DNA of 64,000 nucleotides, from contig NZ_CP010776.1 of NCBI RefSeq assembly GCF_001577755.1, positions 1,426,001 to 1,490,000 on the forward strand. Direction: 5' to 3'. A program made the position numbers and the translations under genes. The notes below the pieces were generated by a model. It was not told the DNA's origin and ran no database searches. It saw only the letters and a list, made by a program, of their open reading frames with translations. Shown one piece after another: positions 57,285-64,000 of the stretch; positions within the stretch are counted from its first letter, which is position 1; every line of letters begins with the position of its first letter. Origin of the DNA: Rufibacter sp. DG15C (lineage in GTDB: Bacteria; Bacteroidota; Bacteroidia; Cytophagales; Hymenobacteraceae).

Positions 57285-57674
57285 TTAGGTTTCAATCAAG
57301 GTGGTTTTCACGCCCATCCAAGTTTGGTCTGTCGCCTTGCCTACCACGTAGGCTTGCACTTGGGTCTGCCCAATCCTATATACCTTTACGTCTTGCAGGT
57401 TTTTTTCCAGCCACTGCTGCAAGGCCGTAAACTTCTGGGCATTCTCCTGCTGCACAGCATCTCCTTCTGAGGTTCTTACCATGTTCCGGAAGAAATGCGC
57501 CAAGGTCACTTCCTCTACGGGCTGCCCTGACTGCCCCAACGCCTGCAGAAAGCCACTTGCGTCTTGCGCCGTGGCGCCCGCGGGCAAAGTAAACGGCTCT
57601 AGCGGGTATTCACTCTCACTGATGAACAACAGGCCCTGGCTCAGCTGCTCTAGTTCTTGGTATAAAGTAGACAT
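57285..57674 (-). CDS. nuiA: Nuclease A inhibitor-like protein (NuiA family)
   Basis: The protein of about 129 residues resembles the NuiA nuclease inhibitor of Anabaena in length (about 135) and layout: LYQELEQLSQGLLFISESEYPLEPFTLPAG, then VEEVTLAHFFRNMVRTSEGD and the C-terminal strands VKVYRIGQTQVQAYVVGKA, TWMGVKTTLIET. NuiA binds and blocks the sugar-nonspecific nuclease NucA. Here the nonspecific endonuclease gene lies 67 bp upstream on the same strand, so it is very probably the cognate inhibitor. The protein has no signal peptide and would guard the cytoplasm. ATG starts at 57674 and 57683 are both possible. Confidence 0.82.
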   Translation of the reverse strand: MSTLYQELEQLSQGLLFISESEYPLEPFTLPAGATAQDASGFLQALGQSGQPVEEVTLAHFFRNMVRTSEGDAVQQENAQKFTALQQWLEKNLQDVKVYRIGQTQVQAYVVGKATDQTWMGVKTTLIET

Positions 57675-57683
57675 AGACACCAT

Positions 57684-57727
57684 AAAAAAAGCGGGGCCAC
57701 TTTCCCGGTCAAGAAAAGTAGCCCCGC
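57684..57727 (-). terminator. Terminator between the nuclease and inhibitor genes
   Basis: On the minus strand GCGGGGC (57721-57727) pairs with GCCCCGC across an extended stem that includes ACTTT/AAAGT, and seven T residues (57684-57690) end directly at the inhibitor start region. It should end most nuclease transcripts before the inhibitor gene, or set their ratio. Confidence 0.85.
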
Positions 57728-57740
57728 AAATGAGATAAAC

Positions 57741-58613
57741 TTATTGCGTTGGACCAGAATCTACCCGTGACTCAATGGTGGCCTGCACCGTTGAGGACAC
57801 GTTAGACAAGATGTTATAGCCCGTAGCGGCTTCAATGGCGTCTACCGTGGTGCGGTAAGAGCCCCATGTGCTGCTGATGCTGGTGGTGTTGGGGGTGTTC
57901 ACGGCAATCACGCGGGTGCTGGTAGTCACGCGGGCGGCGTCACCGGTACCGTTAGGCAATACCACAATCACCTTCCAGATGCGGTTAGGCACGGTCACTT
58001 TGCCGCCGGCAATGGTTTCTTTGTAACCAGCGCTGCCGGTTCCGCCCACGCCGTAGCTGCCCATGATGATGTAAAGCTCGTTTCCGGCGTTGATCAAGGT
58101 ACGGCAGTAGTTCTCCAAGCCCGCCCAAGTCTGTTGGTTGTTAGGACCCGCCTGCGGAATCATGTTTGACATCAAGAACGTGGCCGAGTTATCCGTCACG
58201 GTCAAGGTGCGGTCAGCAGAAGGGCAGTTATGGCCCCGGTCAAAGCCGCTTCCGGTGTAGTCAGAAGACGTTACTTTGTAGAAAGCCGCTGGCAATGACG
58301 TGTCTGCCCTAAAGTCATCCTGGCGCGGCGTGCTGCCTACCCAAGCGCTGCTCAAATGCCAGCTTACCCAGTTGGGCGTGCCGCGGTAGCTGTTGTAGGA
58401 CATCACGTACTGTGATTTGCTCACCAGGTAATTGCTGTAGCTGGTGCCTGCACTGCTGGGATTGCCCATAGTCAGGTGTGAGTCTTTGGTGGCGGTAGCA
58501 TCTTCAGTCCCAGTCACACTGGGGGATTGATTGGGCTCTACGTCTTCTGTAGAACAAGACACACTAAAGCCTACCAGCAAAGCCAGTACCAACGGACGAT
58601 AAAATTTTTTCAT
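57741..58613 (-). CDS. DNA/RNA non-specific endonuclease (NucA-like lipoprotein)
   Basis: Sugar-nonspecific nuclease of the beta-beta-alpha-metal family, 290 residues. A lipoprotein signal ends GFSVSCST (Cys20), so it is exported and anchored. The active site is DRGHNCPSADRT (residues 125-136, DRGH with the general-base His), and the metal Asn is in FLMSNMIPQAGPNNQQTWAG. A low-complexity stretch (21-50) links anchor and enzyme. It probably degrades extracellular or periplasmic DNA and RNA. The start at 58613 (MKKFYRPLV) is used, because the frame running to 59015 is an artefact passing through PR copy 28. Confidence 0.93.
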   Translation of the reverse strand: MKKFYRPLVLALLVGFSVSCSTEDVEPNQSPSVTGTEDATATKDSHLTMGNPSSAGTSYSNYLVSKSQYVMSYNSYRGTPNWVSWHLSSAWVGSTPRQDDFRADTSLPAAFYKVTSSDYTGSGFDRGHNCPSADRTLTVTDNSATFLMSNMIPQAGPNNQQTWAGLENYCRTLINAGNELYIIMGSYGVGGTGSAGYKETIAGGKVTVPNRIWKVIVVLPNGTGDAARVTTSTRVIAVNTPNTTSISSTWGSYRTTVDAIEAATGYNILSNVSSTVQATIESRVDSGPTQ

Positions 58614-58745
58614 GGATAGGGGTTTGGGGTTGGTTGAAAGTTCTAGAAATATAAGCCCTAACCGTCTAATACAAAACAAAATATAGCCAAACCCTATATT
58701 ATTTTTTTGGCAATCGATTTCCCTAAAACCTTCTTCTAGGATTTT

Positions 58746-58783
58746 CGTTTTTGCCCTCTTTTCTGGAAAGTAGGCCAAAAACG
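58746..58783. repeat. PR palindrome copy 28, divergent gap
   Basis: Left arm CGTTTTTGCCCTCTTTTC, right arm GGAAAGTAGGCCAAAAACG, with outer A/T flanks roughly symmetric. It lies between the divergent nuclease and GHL10 genes; the remainder of the 249-bp gap is AT-rich without another feature. Confidence 0.85.
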
Positions 58784-58862
58784 AAATGGCGTGAAAGAAA
58801 GGTTGGAAGAAACCTAAAAAGGCGGTTACTTGCCTGCTTTGCTGCTTACTTCCTTTTAGCTT

Positions 58863-60398
58863 ATGCTTTTCTTTCCCCGTCCCCAATCGCTGCTCTTCAT
58901 CGTCATTTTTTGTTGGTTCTATTCCTTTCAACTGCACGCCCAAATAGCTCCCAAACGCGAGTTCAGGGGCGTCTGGATTGCCACCGTGTCCAACATTGAC
59001 TGGCCCAGCCAGCAAGGGCTTTCGCCGGTTACGCAGATGGAGGAGTTCAGGTACATTCTAGACGAGCACCAGAAAAACGGCATCAACGCCCTGGTGGTAC
59101 AGGTACGGCCCACCACAGACGCGCTCTACCGCAGCAGCAGGGAGCTGTGGTCACACTGGCTGTCGGGTAAGCAGGGCGAGGCCCCCAATCCGCCGTATGA
59201 CCCGTTGGCGTTCCAGATAGAGGAGGCGCACAAGCGGGGCATGGAGTTTCATGCCTGGTTCAATCCGTATCGGGCCATCCATGACACCATCAGCGCCAAC
59301 ATCGCGCCCAACCACATCACCAAGACCCGGCCCGAGTGGTTTGTCACCTACGCCGGCAAGAAATACTTTAAGCCCGGCCTGCCCGAAGTACGCGAATACA
59401 TTGTGGGCATCATCCTGGACGTGGTGCAGCGCTATGACGTAGACGCCATTCACTTTGACGACTATTTCTACCCATACCCCACCAGAGACACGTTCCCAGA
59501 CGACGACGACTTCGCTCAATACGGTGCCGGTTTTGTCAACAAGGATGATTGGCGCCGCCATAACGTAGACGAGGTGATACGCGTCTTGTCTGACAGCATC
59601 AAAGCGGTCAAGCCCCATGTCAAGTTTGGCATCAGTCCGTTTGGCATCTGGCGAAACAAGAAGGAAGACCCGCGAGGCTCAGACACCAACGGCCTCACCA
59701 ACTACGGCCAACTCTACGCCGACATCAGGGGCTGGCTGGAGAAAGGCTGGATTGACTACAACGTGCCGCAGCTGTATTTCAACATCGGCTACCAAGTGGC
59801 AGACTACGCCAAGCTGCTGGACTGGTGGAGCAAAAACAACTTCGGGAAGCATCTCTACATTGGTCAAGGTACCTACCGCGTGAACACAGACGCCCGGGTC
59901 AAAGAATGGTACAACCCTTTGGAGACCGGCAACCAGCTGCGCCTCAACCGCCAGACGCCCAACGTGCAGGGGAGCGTGTTCTTCAGCTCCAAGTCTGTCA
60001 TGAGCAACCCATTGGGCGTGCAGGACACGCTCAGAAAAGACTTCTACAAATACCCCGCGCTGGTGCCTGCCATGCCTTGGCTGGATGATGTGGCCCCGCT
60101 GGCCCCTACAGAACTAAAAGCTACCTCCACGCTAGACGGCATCCATTTGGCCTGGAAAGCACCGGCCAAAGCGCCAGACGGGGAGATGGCTCGCTATTAT
60201 GTGGTGTACCGCACGCCCAAAGGCACAGATATTGACGTGGAAAACCCGGCGCACATCTTGAGAATCCACCATGGCGGGCCTGCTTATCTGGACCAATCCG
60301 CGGTTTCTGGCCAGCGCTATACCTACCTAGTCACGGCTGTGGACCGGTTGCACAATGAAAGCAGGCCCTCAGAAACGGTGAAAGCCAAGCGAAAGTAA
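58863..60398 (+). CDS. Glycosyl hydrolase-like family 10 protein (GHL10) with Fn3 domain
   Basis: The product (511 residues) is exported: signal peptide about residues 8-26 (LLFIVIFCWFYSFQLHAQ). A TIM-barrel GHL10 domain (about residues 32-400) shows KREFRGVWIATVSNIDWPS, QKNGINALVVQVRPTTDALY, EFHAWFNPYRA and VDAIHFDDYFYPYP, the family hallmarks, with acidic residues in the last motif as candidate catalytic or ligand residues. A fibronectin-III-like domain (PTELKATSTLDGIHLAWKAP ... YVVYRT) ends it. The substrate is unknown; cell-wall glycans are a guess for this group. Confidence 0.92.
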   Translation: MLFFPRPQSLLFIVIFCWFYSFQLHAQIAPKREFRGVWIATVSNIDWPSQQGLSPVTQMEEFRYILDEHQKNGINALVVQVRPTTDALYRSSRELWSHWLSGKQGEAPNPPYDPLAFQIEEAHKRGMEFHAWFNPYRAIHDTISANIAPNHITKTRPEWFVTYAGKKYFKPGLPEVREYIVGIILDVVQRYDVDAIHFDDYFYPYPTRDTFPDDDDFAQYGAGFVNKDDWRRHNVDEVIRVLSDSIKAVKPHVKFGISPFGIWRNKKEDPRGSDTNGLTNYGQLYADIRGWLEKGWIDYNVPQLYFNIGYQVADYAKLLDWWSKNNFGKHLYIGQGTYRVNTDARVKEWYNPLETGNQLRLNRQTPNVQGSVFFSSKSVMSNPLGVQDTLRKDFYKYPALVPAMPWLDDVAPLAPTELKATSTLDGIHLAWKAPAKAPDGEMARYYVVYRTPKGTDIDVENPAHILRIHHGGPAYLDQSAVSGQRYTYLVTAVDRLHNESRPSETVKAKRK

Positions 60399-60423
60399 AG
60401 GCAACAGAGGAAGTTCTATCAGC

Positions 60424-60461
60424 CGTTTTTGGGCTGTTTTCCAGAAAATAAGCCAAAAACG
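60424..60461. repeat. PR palindrome copy 29
   Basis: Left arm CGTTTTTGGGCTGTTTTC, right arm GAAAATAAGCCAAAAACG; the flanking CC and GG also match. It lies 25 bp after the GHL10 stop, before fumC on the same strand. Confidence 0.87.
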
Positions 60462-60499
60462 GAAGTCTTCAATCGCGCGCGCTTTTTATAATTATTGCG

Positions 60500-60507
60500 T
60501 AGTTTTG
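60500..60507 (+). promoter_or_regulatory. Candidate -7 box for fumC
   Basis: TAGTTTTG (TAnnTTTG) lies 35 bp before the fumC start. No matching -33 element is seen at 19-21 bp. Confidence 0.45.
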
Positions 60508-60542
60508 AGGCATCTACAGTATTCACTTTATTCTTATAAGAC

Positions 60543-61940
60543 ATGAGCATACGCATAGAGAAAGACACCATGGGTCCGGTAGAGGTACCCGCAGATAAAT
60601 ACTGGGGCGCCCAGACGCAACGCTCTAAAGAAAACTTCACCATTGGCGGCCAGTTGATGCCCACCGAGGTGATTGAAGCCTTCGCCATCCTGAAGAAGGC
60701 CGCCGCTTACACCAACGCTGAACTAGGCGTTCTATCTCAGGACAAAGCCGAAATCATTGGCCGCGTATGCGATGAAATCTTGGCTGGTGACTTAGCCGAC
60801 CAGTTCCCGCTGGTGGTGTGGCAGACCGGTTCTGGCACGCAGAGCAACATGAACGTGAACGAAGTGGTGGCCAACCGCGCACACGTATTGCTGGGCGGCG
60901 ACCTGATGGACGAGAAAAAGCAGATTCACCCGAATGATGACGTGAACAAGTCCCAGTCCTCTAATGACACTTTCCCGACGGCCATGCACATTGCCGGCTA
61001 CAGAATTGTGGCTGAGCACACCCTGCCTATGATTCAGAAGCTGCGCGACACGCTGCATGCCAAGTCACAGGAGTACATGAACGTGGTAAAGATTGGCCGT
61101 ACGCACTTAATGGATGCCACGCCGTTGACGCTGGGCCAAGAGTTGTCGGGTTACGTGTCGCAGCTGGACCACGGCATGCGCGCCCTTAGAAATACCCTAG
61201 ACCACCTCAGCGAACTAGCCTTGGGCGGTTCTGCCGTAGGAACTGGTTTGAATACCCCGCAAGGCTACGCTGAATTAGTAGCAAAGAAAATCTCTGAGTT
61301 CTCTGGCTTGCCCTTGAAAACCGCTGAGAACAAGTTTGAGTCTTTGGCCGCCCATGACGCCATTGTGGAAACCTCTGGTGCCTTGAAGCAGATTGCCGTG
61401 AGCTTGATGAAGATTGCCAATGACATTCGTTTGCTGGCCTCTGGACCACGTTCAGGTATTGGTGAAATCATCATCCCAGAAAATGAGCCGGGTTCTTCTA
61501 TCATGCCGGGCAAAGTAAACCCAACCCAGGCCGAGGCCATGACTATGGTCTGCGCGCAGGTGATTGGCAATGACGTGGCCATCTCGGTGGGCGGCATGAA
61601 CGGTCACTTTGAGCTGAACGTGTTCAAGCCGGTGATGATCTTCAACCTATTGATGAGCGCCCGTTTATTAGGTGATGCCTGTGATTCTTTTGACAAGCAC
61701 TGCGCCGTGGGCATTGAGCCGAACTACGAGGTGATCAAGCGCCAGCTGGAGAACTCTCTGATGCTGGTAACTGCTTTGAACCCGCACGTAGGGTATGACA
61801 ACGCCGCCAAGATTGCCAAGAAAGCCCACAAAGAAGGCACTACCCTTCGTCAGGCCGCTTTGGACTTGGGTCTGTTAACAGATGAGCAGTTCACGGAGTG
61901 GGTGAGACCAGAAGACATGATTGGATCATTGAAAGGATAA
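60543..61940 (+). CDS. fumC: Class II fumarate hydratase
   Basis: Converts fumarate to malate in the TCA cycle without an iron-sulfur cluster, as a homotetramer (465 residues). Motifs: [24 protein letters not shown] at the start, [40 protein letters not shown], and the signature [16 protein letters not shown] with the mobile catalytic Ser loop, followed by [12 protein letters not shown]. The ATG at 60543 fits homologues. Terminators in both orientations lie downstream. Confidence 0.97.
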   Translation: MSIRIEKDTMGPVEVPADKYWGAQTQRSKENFTIGGQLMPTEVIEAFAILKKAAAYTNAELGVLSQDKAEIIGRVCDEILAGDLADQFPLVVWQTGSGTQSNMNVNEVVANRAHVLLGGDLMDEKKQIHPNDDVNKSQSSNDTFPTAMHIAGYRIVAEHTLPMIQKLRDTLHAKSQEYMNVVKIGRTHLMDATPLTLGQELSGYVSQLDHGMRALRNTLDHLSELALGGSAVGTGLNTPQGYAELVAKKISEFSGLPLKTAENKFESLAAHDAIVETSGALKQIAVSLMKIANDIRLLASGPRSGIGEIIIPENEPGSSIMPGKVNPTQAEAMTMVCAQVIGNDVAISVGGMNGHFELNVFKPVMIFNLLMSARLLGDACDSFDKHCAVGIEPNYEVIKRQLENSLMLVTALNPHVGYDNAAKIAKKAHKEGTTLRQAALDLGLLTDEQFTEWVRPEDMIGSLKG

Positions 61941-61942
61941 GC

Positions 61943-61980
61943 CGTTTTTGGCCTCTTTTGGCAAAAACAGGCCAAAAACG
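61943..61980. repeat. PR palindrome copy 30, next to a terminator
   Basis: Left arm CGTTTTTGGCCTCTTTTG, right arm CAAAAACAGGCCAAAAACG. It starts 3 bp after fumC. The terminator hairpin of the convergent side abuts it within 2 bp. Confidence 0.88.
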
Positions 61981-61981
61981 A

Positions 61982-62015
61982 AAGCCCTTCTGCTCACAAG
62001 CGGAAGGGCTTTTTT
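61982..62015. terminator. Terminator abutting PR copy 30, usable in both directions
   Basis: AAGCCCTTC (61982-61990) pairs with GAAGGGCTT (62003-62011). In the + direction a T-run follows (fumC side); in the minus direction the hairpin is followed by the T-rich arm of PR copy 30 (CGTTTTTGG). Confidence 0.87.
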
Positions 62016-62034
62016 GCGATGTGAAAATCAAATA

Positions 62035-62069
62035 AAAACAAAGGCCGCCCTGTAACAAGGCGGCCTTTG
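62035..62069 (-). terminator. Terminator of the SusE/F-like gene
   Basis: CAAAGGCCGCC (62039-62049) pairs perfectly with GGCGGCCTTTG (62059-62069). On the minus strand a T-rich run follows. It lies about 27 bp after the minus-strand stop codon at 62096. Confidence 0.9.
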
Positions 62070-62095
62070 TGGTTTTAGTGCTTATTGGTTTAGAA

Positions 62096-63331
62096 CTACA
62101 GATACTTGTAATCCATGGTAACGGTGGCACCTGTTTCTGTGCGATTAATAGCCGTCACTTTGAAGATGACATAGTTGTCTGTACCCACCAGTTTGGCAAT
62201 GTAGACGTCACCTACCAACAGGTCGGCAATGGAGGTCACCACGGCAGTAGGCACGGCATTGGCACCTGCGTAATACGCCTGACGCACGCTAGAGAAAGTA
62301 GCTGACGTATAAGCGGCGGCAGTGGACTTCACAAAGGCTGTGGTATTTTCTGCCTTCACAGCCACCTTGTTTCCGGCCACGCTAGTTACGGTGATGTCCT
62401 TGTTAGCGATGACATCAGTCCCTGCGTTGGTTCTGGCCACAAAGTTGAAAGACGCTGCATTGGCATCACCGTTCAAACCAATGGTAGCCGTGCTGGTTCC
62501 CGTAAAGGCTGTTGCCGCACTAGGCGTAACTGGCGCAGAGCTCACAGAGGCTGCTAACTTAGGAGACACTGACTTCGCCTCGAAACGGAAAATCACTTCC
62601 TGGCCGGCAGAGCTGGCAGGAACCGTCACGTCTACGTTTCTGGTTAAAGCCGCACCAGACTTAGTCAAGGCAATTCGTTGCACGCGGGTTTCAGCGGCTG
62701 CGCCTACTTTAGCATACACGTTCAAGCTGTCCAAGTCTTTGTACAGAATGGCGGTGGCAGGCGTAGTTGCGGTCACCGAGGTCACGCCGCCTTCGTTTAA
62801 GACCAATTCATACCGGATCACATCATTGGCTGCATTACCATACTGGGCCGTAGCGGTACGGTTGCTCACGCTTTTGATTCTGATAGTTGGCATGGCTTCG
62901 GCTACTCTAAAACTCACGCTTCTGGTCTTGGTGCTGTTGTTGAAACCAACACCTTTGGCGTCTAGCCGCACCGTTGCTTTGTTTGCCAAAGCAGGCACCA
63001 CGTACTCTACTACCAGCGTGTCTGCCTTCTTTCTAACAGAGTAAGCCCCCTGTGCCGGAATAGTTTTCACTACAGTAGAGTCCTGGGTATCAATCTTCTG
63101 AAGAAGTACTATCTCCTTGATGTCAGACTTGTTGTACACCAACTCCATTTTCACGGTTTCCCCGGCGGCATATTTTGCAGCCACTGGCAACGTACCCGTA
63201 GCCTGTAATAGCTGGAAGGAGTCTTCGGTGATTTGATATTGGGGCTCATAGTCCTCTTCACAAGAGACAGCGGTCAAGCCCACCAAGGCAAGAACCGGCA
63301 AAGCCAGATATTTATTTAAAATGCGTTTCAT
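62096..63331 (-). CDS. SusE/SusF-like outer-membrane lipoprotein
   Basis: The 411-residue lipoprotein has a signal ending LTAVSCEEDYEP (Cys at about residue 24). The mature part consists of two or three Ig-like or DUF-type beta repeats rich in Thr, Ala and Val (FVARTNAGTDVIANKDITVTS; SVSFRVAEAMPTIRIKSV) and contains no catalytic motif. It lies 29 bp after a SusD-like gene on the same strand, the usual place of SusE/F-type glycan-binding lipoproteins, so surface binding is likely. The ligand is not known. Confidence 0.78.
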   Translation of the reverse strand: MKRILNKYLALPVLALVGLTAVSCEEDYEPQYQITEDSFQLLQATGTLPVAAKYAAGETVKMELVYNKSDIKEIVLLQKIDTQDSTVVKTIPAQGAYSVRKKADTLVVEYVVPALANKATVRLDAKGVGFNNSTKTRSVSFRVAEAMPTIRIKSVSNRTATAQYGNAANDVIRYELVLNEGGVTSVTATTPATAILYKDLDSLNVYAKVGAAAETRVQRIALTKSGAALTRNVDVTVPASSAGQEVIFRFEAKSVSPKLAASVSSAPVTPSAATAFTGTSTATIGLNGDANAASFNFVARTNAGTDVIANKDITVTSVAGNKVAVKAENTTAFVKSTAAAYTSATFSSVRQAYYAGANAVPTAVVTSIADLLVGDVYIAKLVGTDNYVIFKVTAINRTETGATVTMDYKYL

Positions 63332-63360
63332 GTCTTTGAATTAAATGCGTTTGACGTTGC

Positions 63361-64000
63361 TTACTGCTGATCCCACCACACCGGAAGGGTCACATAGTCT
63401 GGAGCGCCCCAGCCCATTCTGGCAACTTCGGCGGGGTTGTACTGGGTTTCTGTCTGCGCTGGAGGCAGTCTGCGCACCATCTTTCCACCTAGGTTAGGGT
63501 TCACACCTGTAGGCACCACAAACTCTGGATAAATGGCTGGATCAAAGTCAAAGCGGCGCATGTCTGACCAAGACTCTGGGTTCAGGAACATGGCAATGTA
63601 CTTCTGCTCCATGATGTTCTTCAGGGTCAAGGTGGCCTCACTCTGCGCCACGGCCGCACTAGCCATATATGCAGTTTGAGCCGCCGCAGCCACTCCCAGC
63701 TTGGTCATGTGCGCGGTAATCCCGGCTTTGTAGGCTGTAAAGGCGCGGCTTTTGTCATTCTTCCGGAAGGCAGCCTCTGCTTCAATAAAGCGCATCTCAG
63801 AGTTAGTCACCAACGGGAACGGGCTGTTGTCTGTAGAATACCAGCCGCCATAGAAATCTGTCACAGCCGGCGCCGCCGTCTGACCGGCTCCTGGTATGGC
63901 ACCGTTGCTCAAGGTAGGGGAGATGATGGCGAAGCGTGGATCATCTGCTGCGGTGGCATCACCTAAAAGAGTGGTCCCGTTCAAGTAGTTCACAAACATT
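63361..64000 (-). CDS. SusD/RagB-like lipoprotein, C-terminal part (cut by window edge)
   Basis: Only the last 212 or so residues are in the window; the start lies beyond the right edge. The segment shows SusD-like_2 features: PLVTNSEMRFIEAEAAFRKNDKSRAFTAYKAGITAHM (helical TPR-like part), TLTLKNIMEQKYIAMFLNPESWSDMRRFDF, and the C-terminal NPNLGGKMVRRLPPAQTETQYNP. SusD-like proteins form the lid of a SusC-type TonB transporter that imports oligosaccharides or peptides, so a SusC gene is expected just beyond the window. Confidence 0.9.
   Translation of the reverse strand, partial: MFVNYLNGTTLLGDATAADDPRFAIISPTLSNGAIPGAGQTAAPAVTDFYGGWYSTDNSPFPLVTNSEMRFIEAEAAFRKNDKSRAFTAYKAGITAHMTKLGVAAAAQTAYMASAAVAQSEATLTLKNIMEQKYIAMFLNPESWSDMRRFDFDPAIYPEFVVPTGVNPNLGGKMVRRLPPAQTETQYNPAEVARMGWGAPDYVTLPVWWDQQ

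Noticed and set aside
58614-59015. 134-residue N-terminal extension of the nuclease gene
   Set aside because: It overlaps the divergent GHL10 gene and PR copy 28; the lipoprotein signal starts at 58613.
845-61980. PR copies as a CRISPR array
   Set aside because: Copies are kilobases apart, imperfect and without spacer structure or cas genes.
845-61980. PR copies as plain intrinsic terminators only
   Set aside because: Seven copies lie between divergent genes, and several sit beside an independent terminator, so that explanation is incomplete.
62322-63044. 240-codon + strand ORF
   Set aside because: Antisense to the SusE/F-like lipoprotein; composition is that of a mirrored Thr/Ala/Val-rich gene.
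1-64000. rRNA, tRNA, transposase or prophage genes
   Set aside because: None recognised on either strand; the inverted-repeat element at 35.2 kb encodes no protein.

Overview
The window looks like a chromosomal segment of a pigmented Bacteroidota, most likely Hymenobacteraceae (Rufibacter/Pontibacter/Hymenobacter relatives). The evidence is a SusD-like outer-membrane lipoprotein with a SusE/F-like partner, a TonB-dependent receptor, a metalloprotease with a type IX secretion (T9SS) sorting tail, families typical of the phylum (DUF4783, DUF4286, DUF6952, YcxB-like), a CrtD/CruF carotenoid pair, absence of clear Shine-Dalgarno sequences, and promoter -7 boxes of the TAnnTTTG type. No rRNA, tRNA, CRISPR array, transposase, prophage or plasmid gene was recognised. 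The genes are mostly ordinary chromosomal ones in short operons.

Layout. 1-7.7 kb: prfA (cut by the left edge), surface lipoproteins, YjbQ, gpmI, DUF4783, nadC and a YcxB-like membrane protein. 7.7-13 kb: small lipoproteins (one with a heavy-metal-binding domain), a methyltransferase, a ZIP metal transporter, DUF2939, a GNAT enzyme and a secreted helical-repeat protein resembling a TlpA-type protein without its thioredoxin domain. 13-24.3 kb: dGTPase, T9SS metalloprotease, secreted YciI-like protein, prolyl oligopeptidase, acetyltransferase, TonB/MORN protein, MFS transporter and TraB-like protein. 24.5-31 kb: TonB receptor with a His-rich partner, a repeat-filled gap, htpG and an AT-rich orphan. 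31-42.6 kb: serine hydrolase, DoxX, extradiol dioxygenase, Crp-like regulator, SRPBCC, nitronate monooxygenase, sugar nucleotidyltransferase, a LemA-TPM-TPM operon and class II aldolase. 42.8-50 kb: SNF2 helicase, MepB-like protein and a tandem pair of CsgG-fold-like paralogues. 50-55.8 kb: SRPBCC, CrtD, CruF, a GT39-like membrane glycosyltransferase, a TetR regulator, thioredoxin and DUF6952. 55.9-64 kb: a heme-domain-like lipoprotein, a 54-residue membrane protein, a NuiA/NucA inhibitor-nuclease pair, GHL10 hydrolase, fumC, then the end of a Sus-like locus that runs off the right edge.

The outstanding feature is not a gene. At least 30 intergenic copies of one ~38-bp palindrome, called PR here, are spread through the window, about one per 2 kb. 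The left arm is close to CGTTTTTGGCCTGTTTT and the right arm close to AAAACAGGCCAAAAACG. Copies lie between tandem, convergent and divergent genes. In several, the flanking bases differ from copy to copy yet match between the two arms of the same copy, producing perfect palindromes of up to 50 bp. At four convergent sites a PR copy is fused to a terminator hairpin. One degenerate copy lies inside the crp-like gene. PR copies also lengthen ORFs spuriously, so several starts here are moved downstream of a PR copy.

Other structure includes 7-bp-periodic arrays at several intergenic sites, a ~147-bp element with 28-bp perfect inverted ends, two copies of a second dispersed element, and a local cluster of perfect DnaA-box 9-mers at 51.7-55.2 kb. 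All calls rest on reading the sequence and on memory of protein families; no database search was run.
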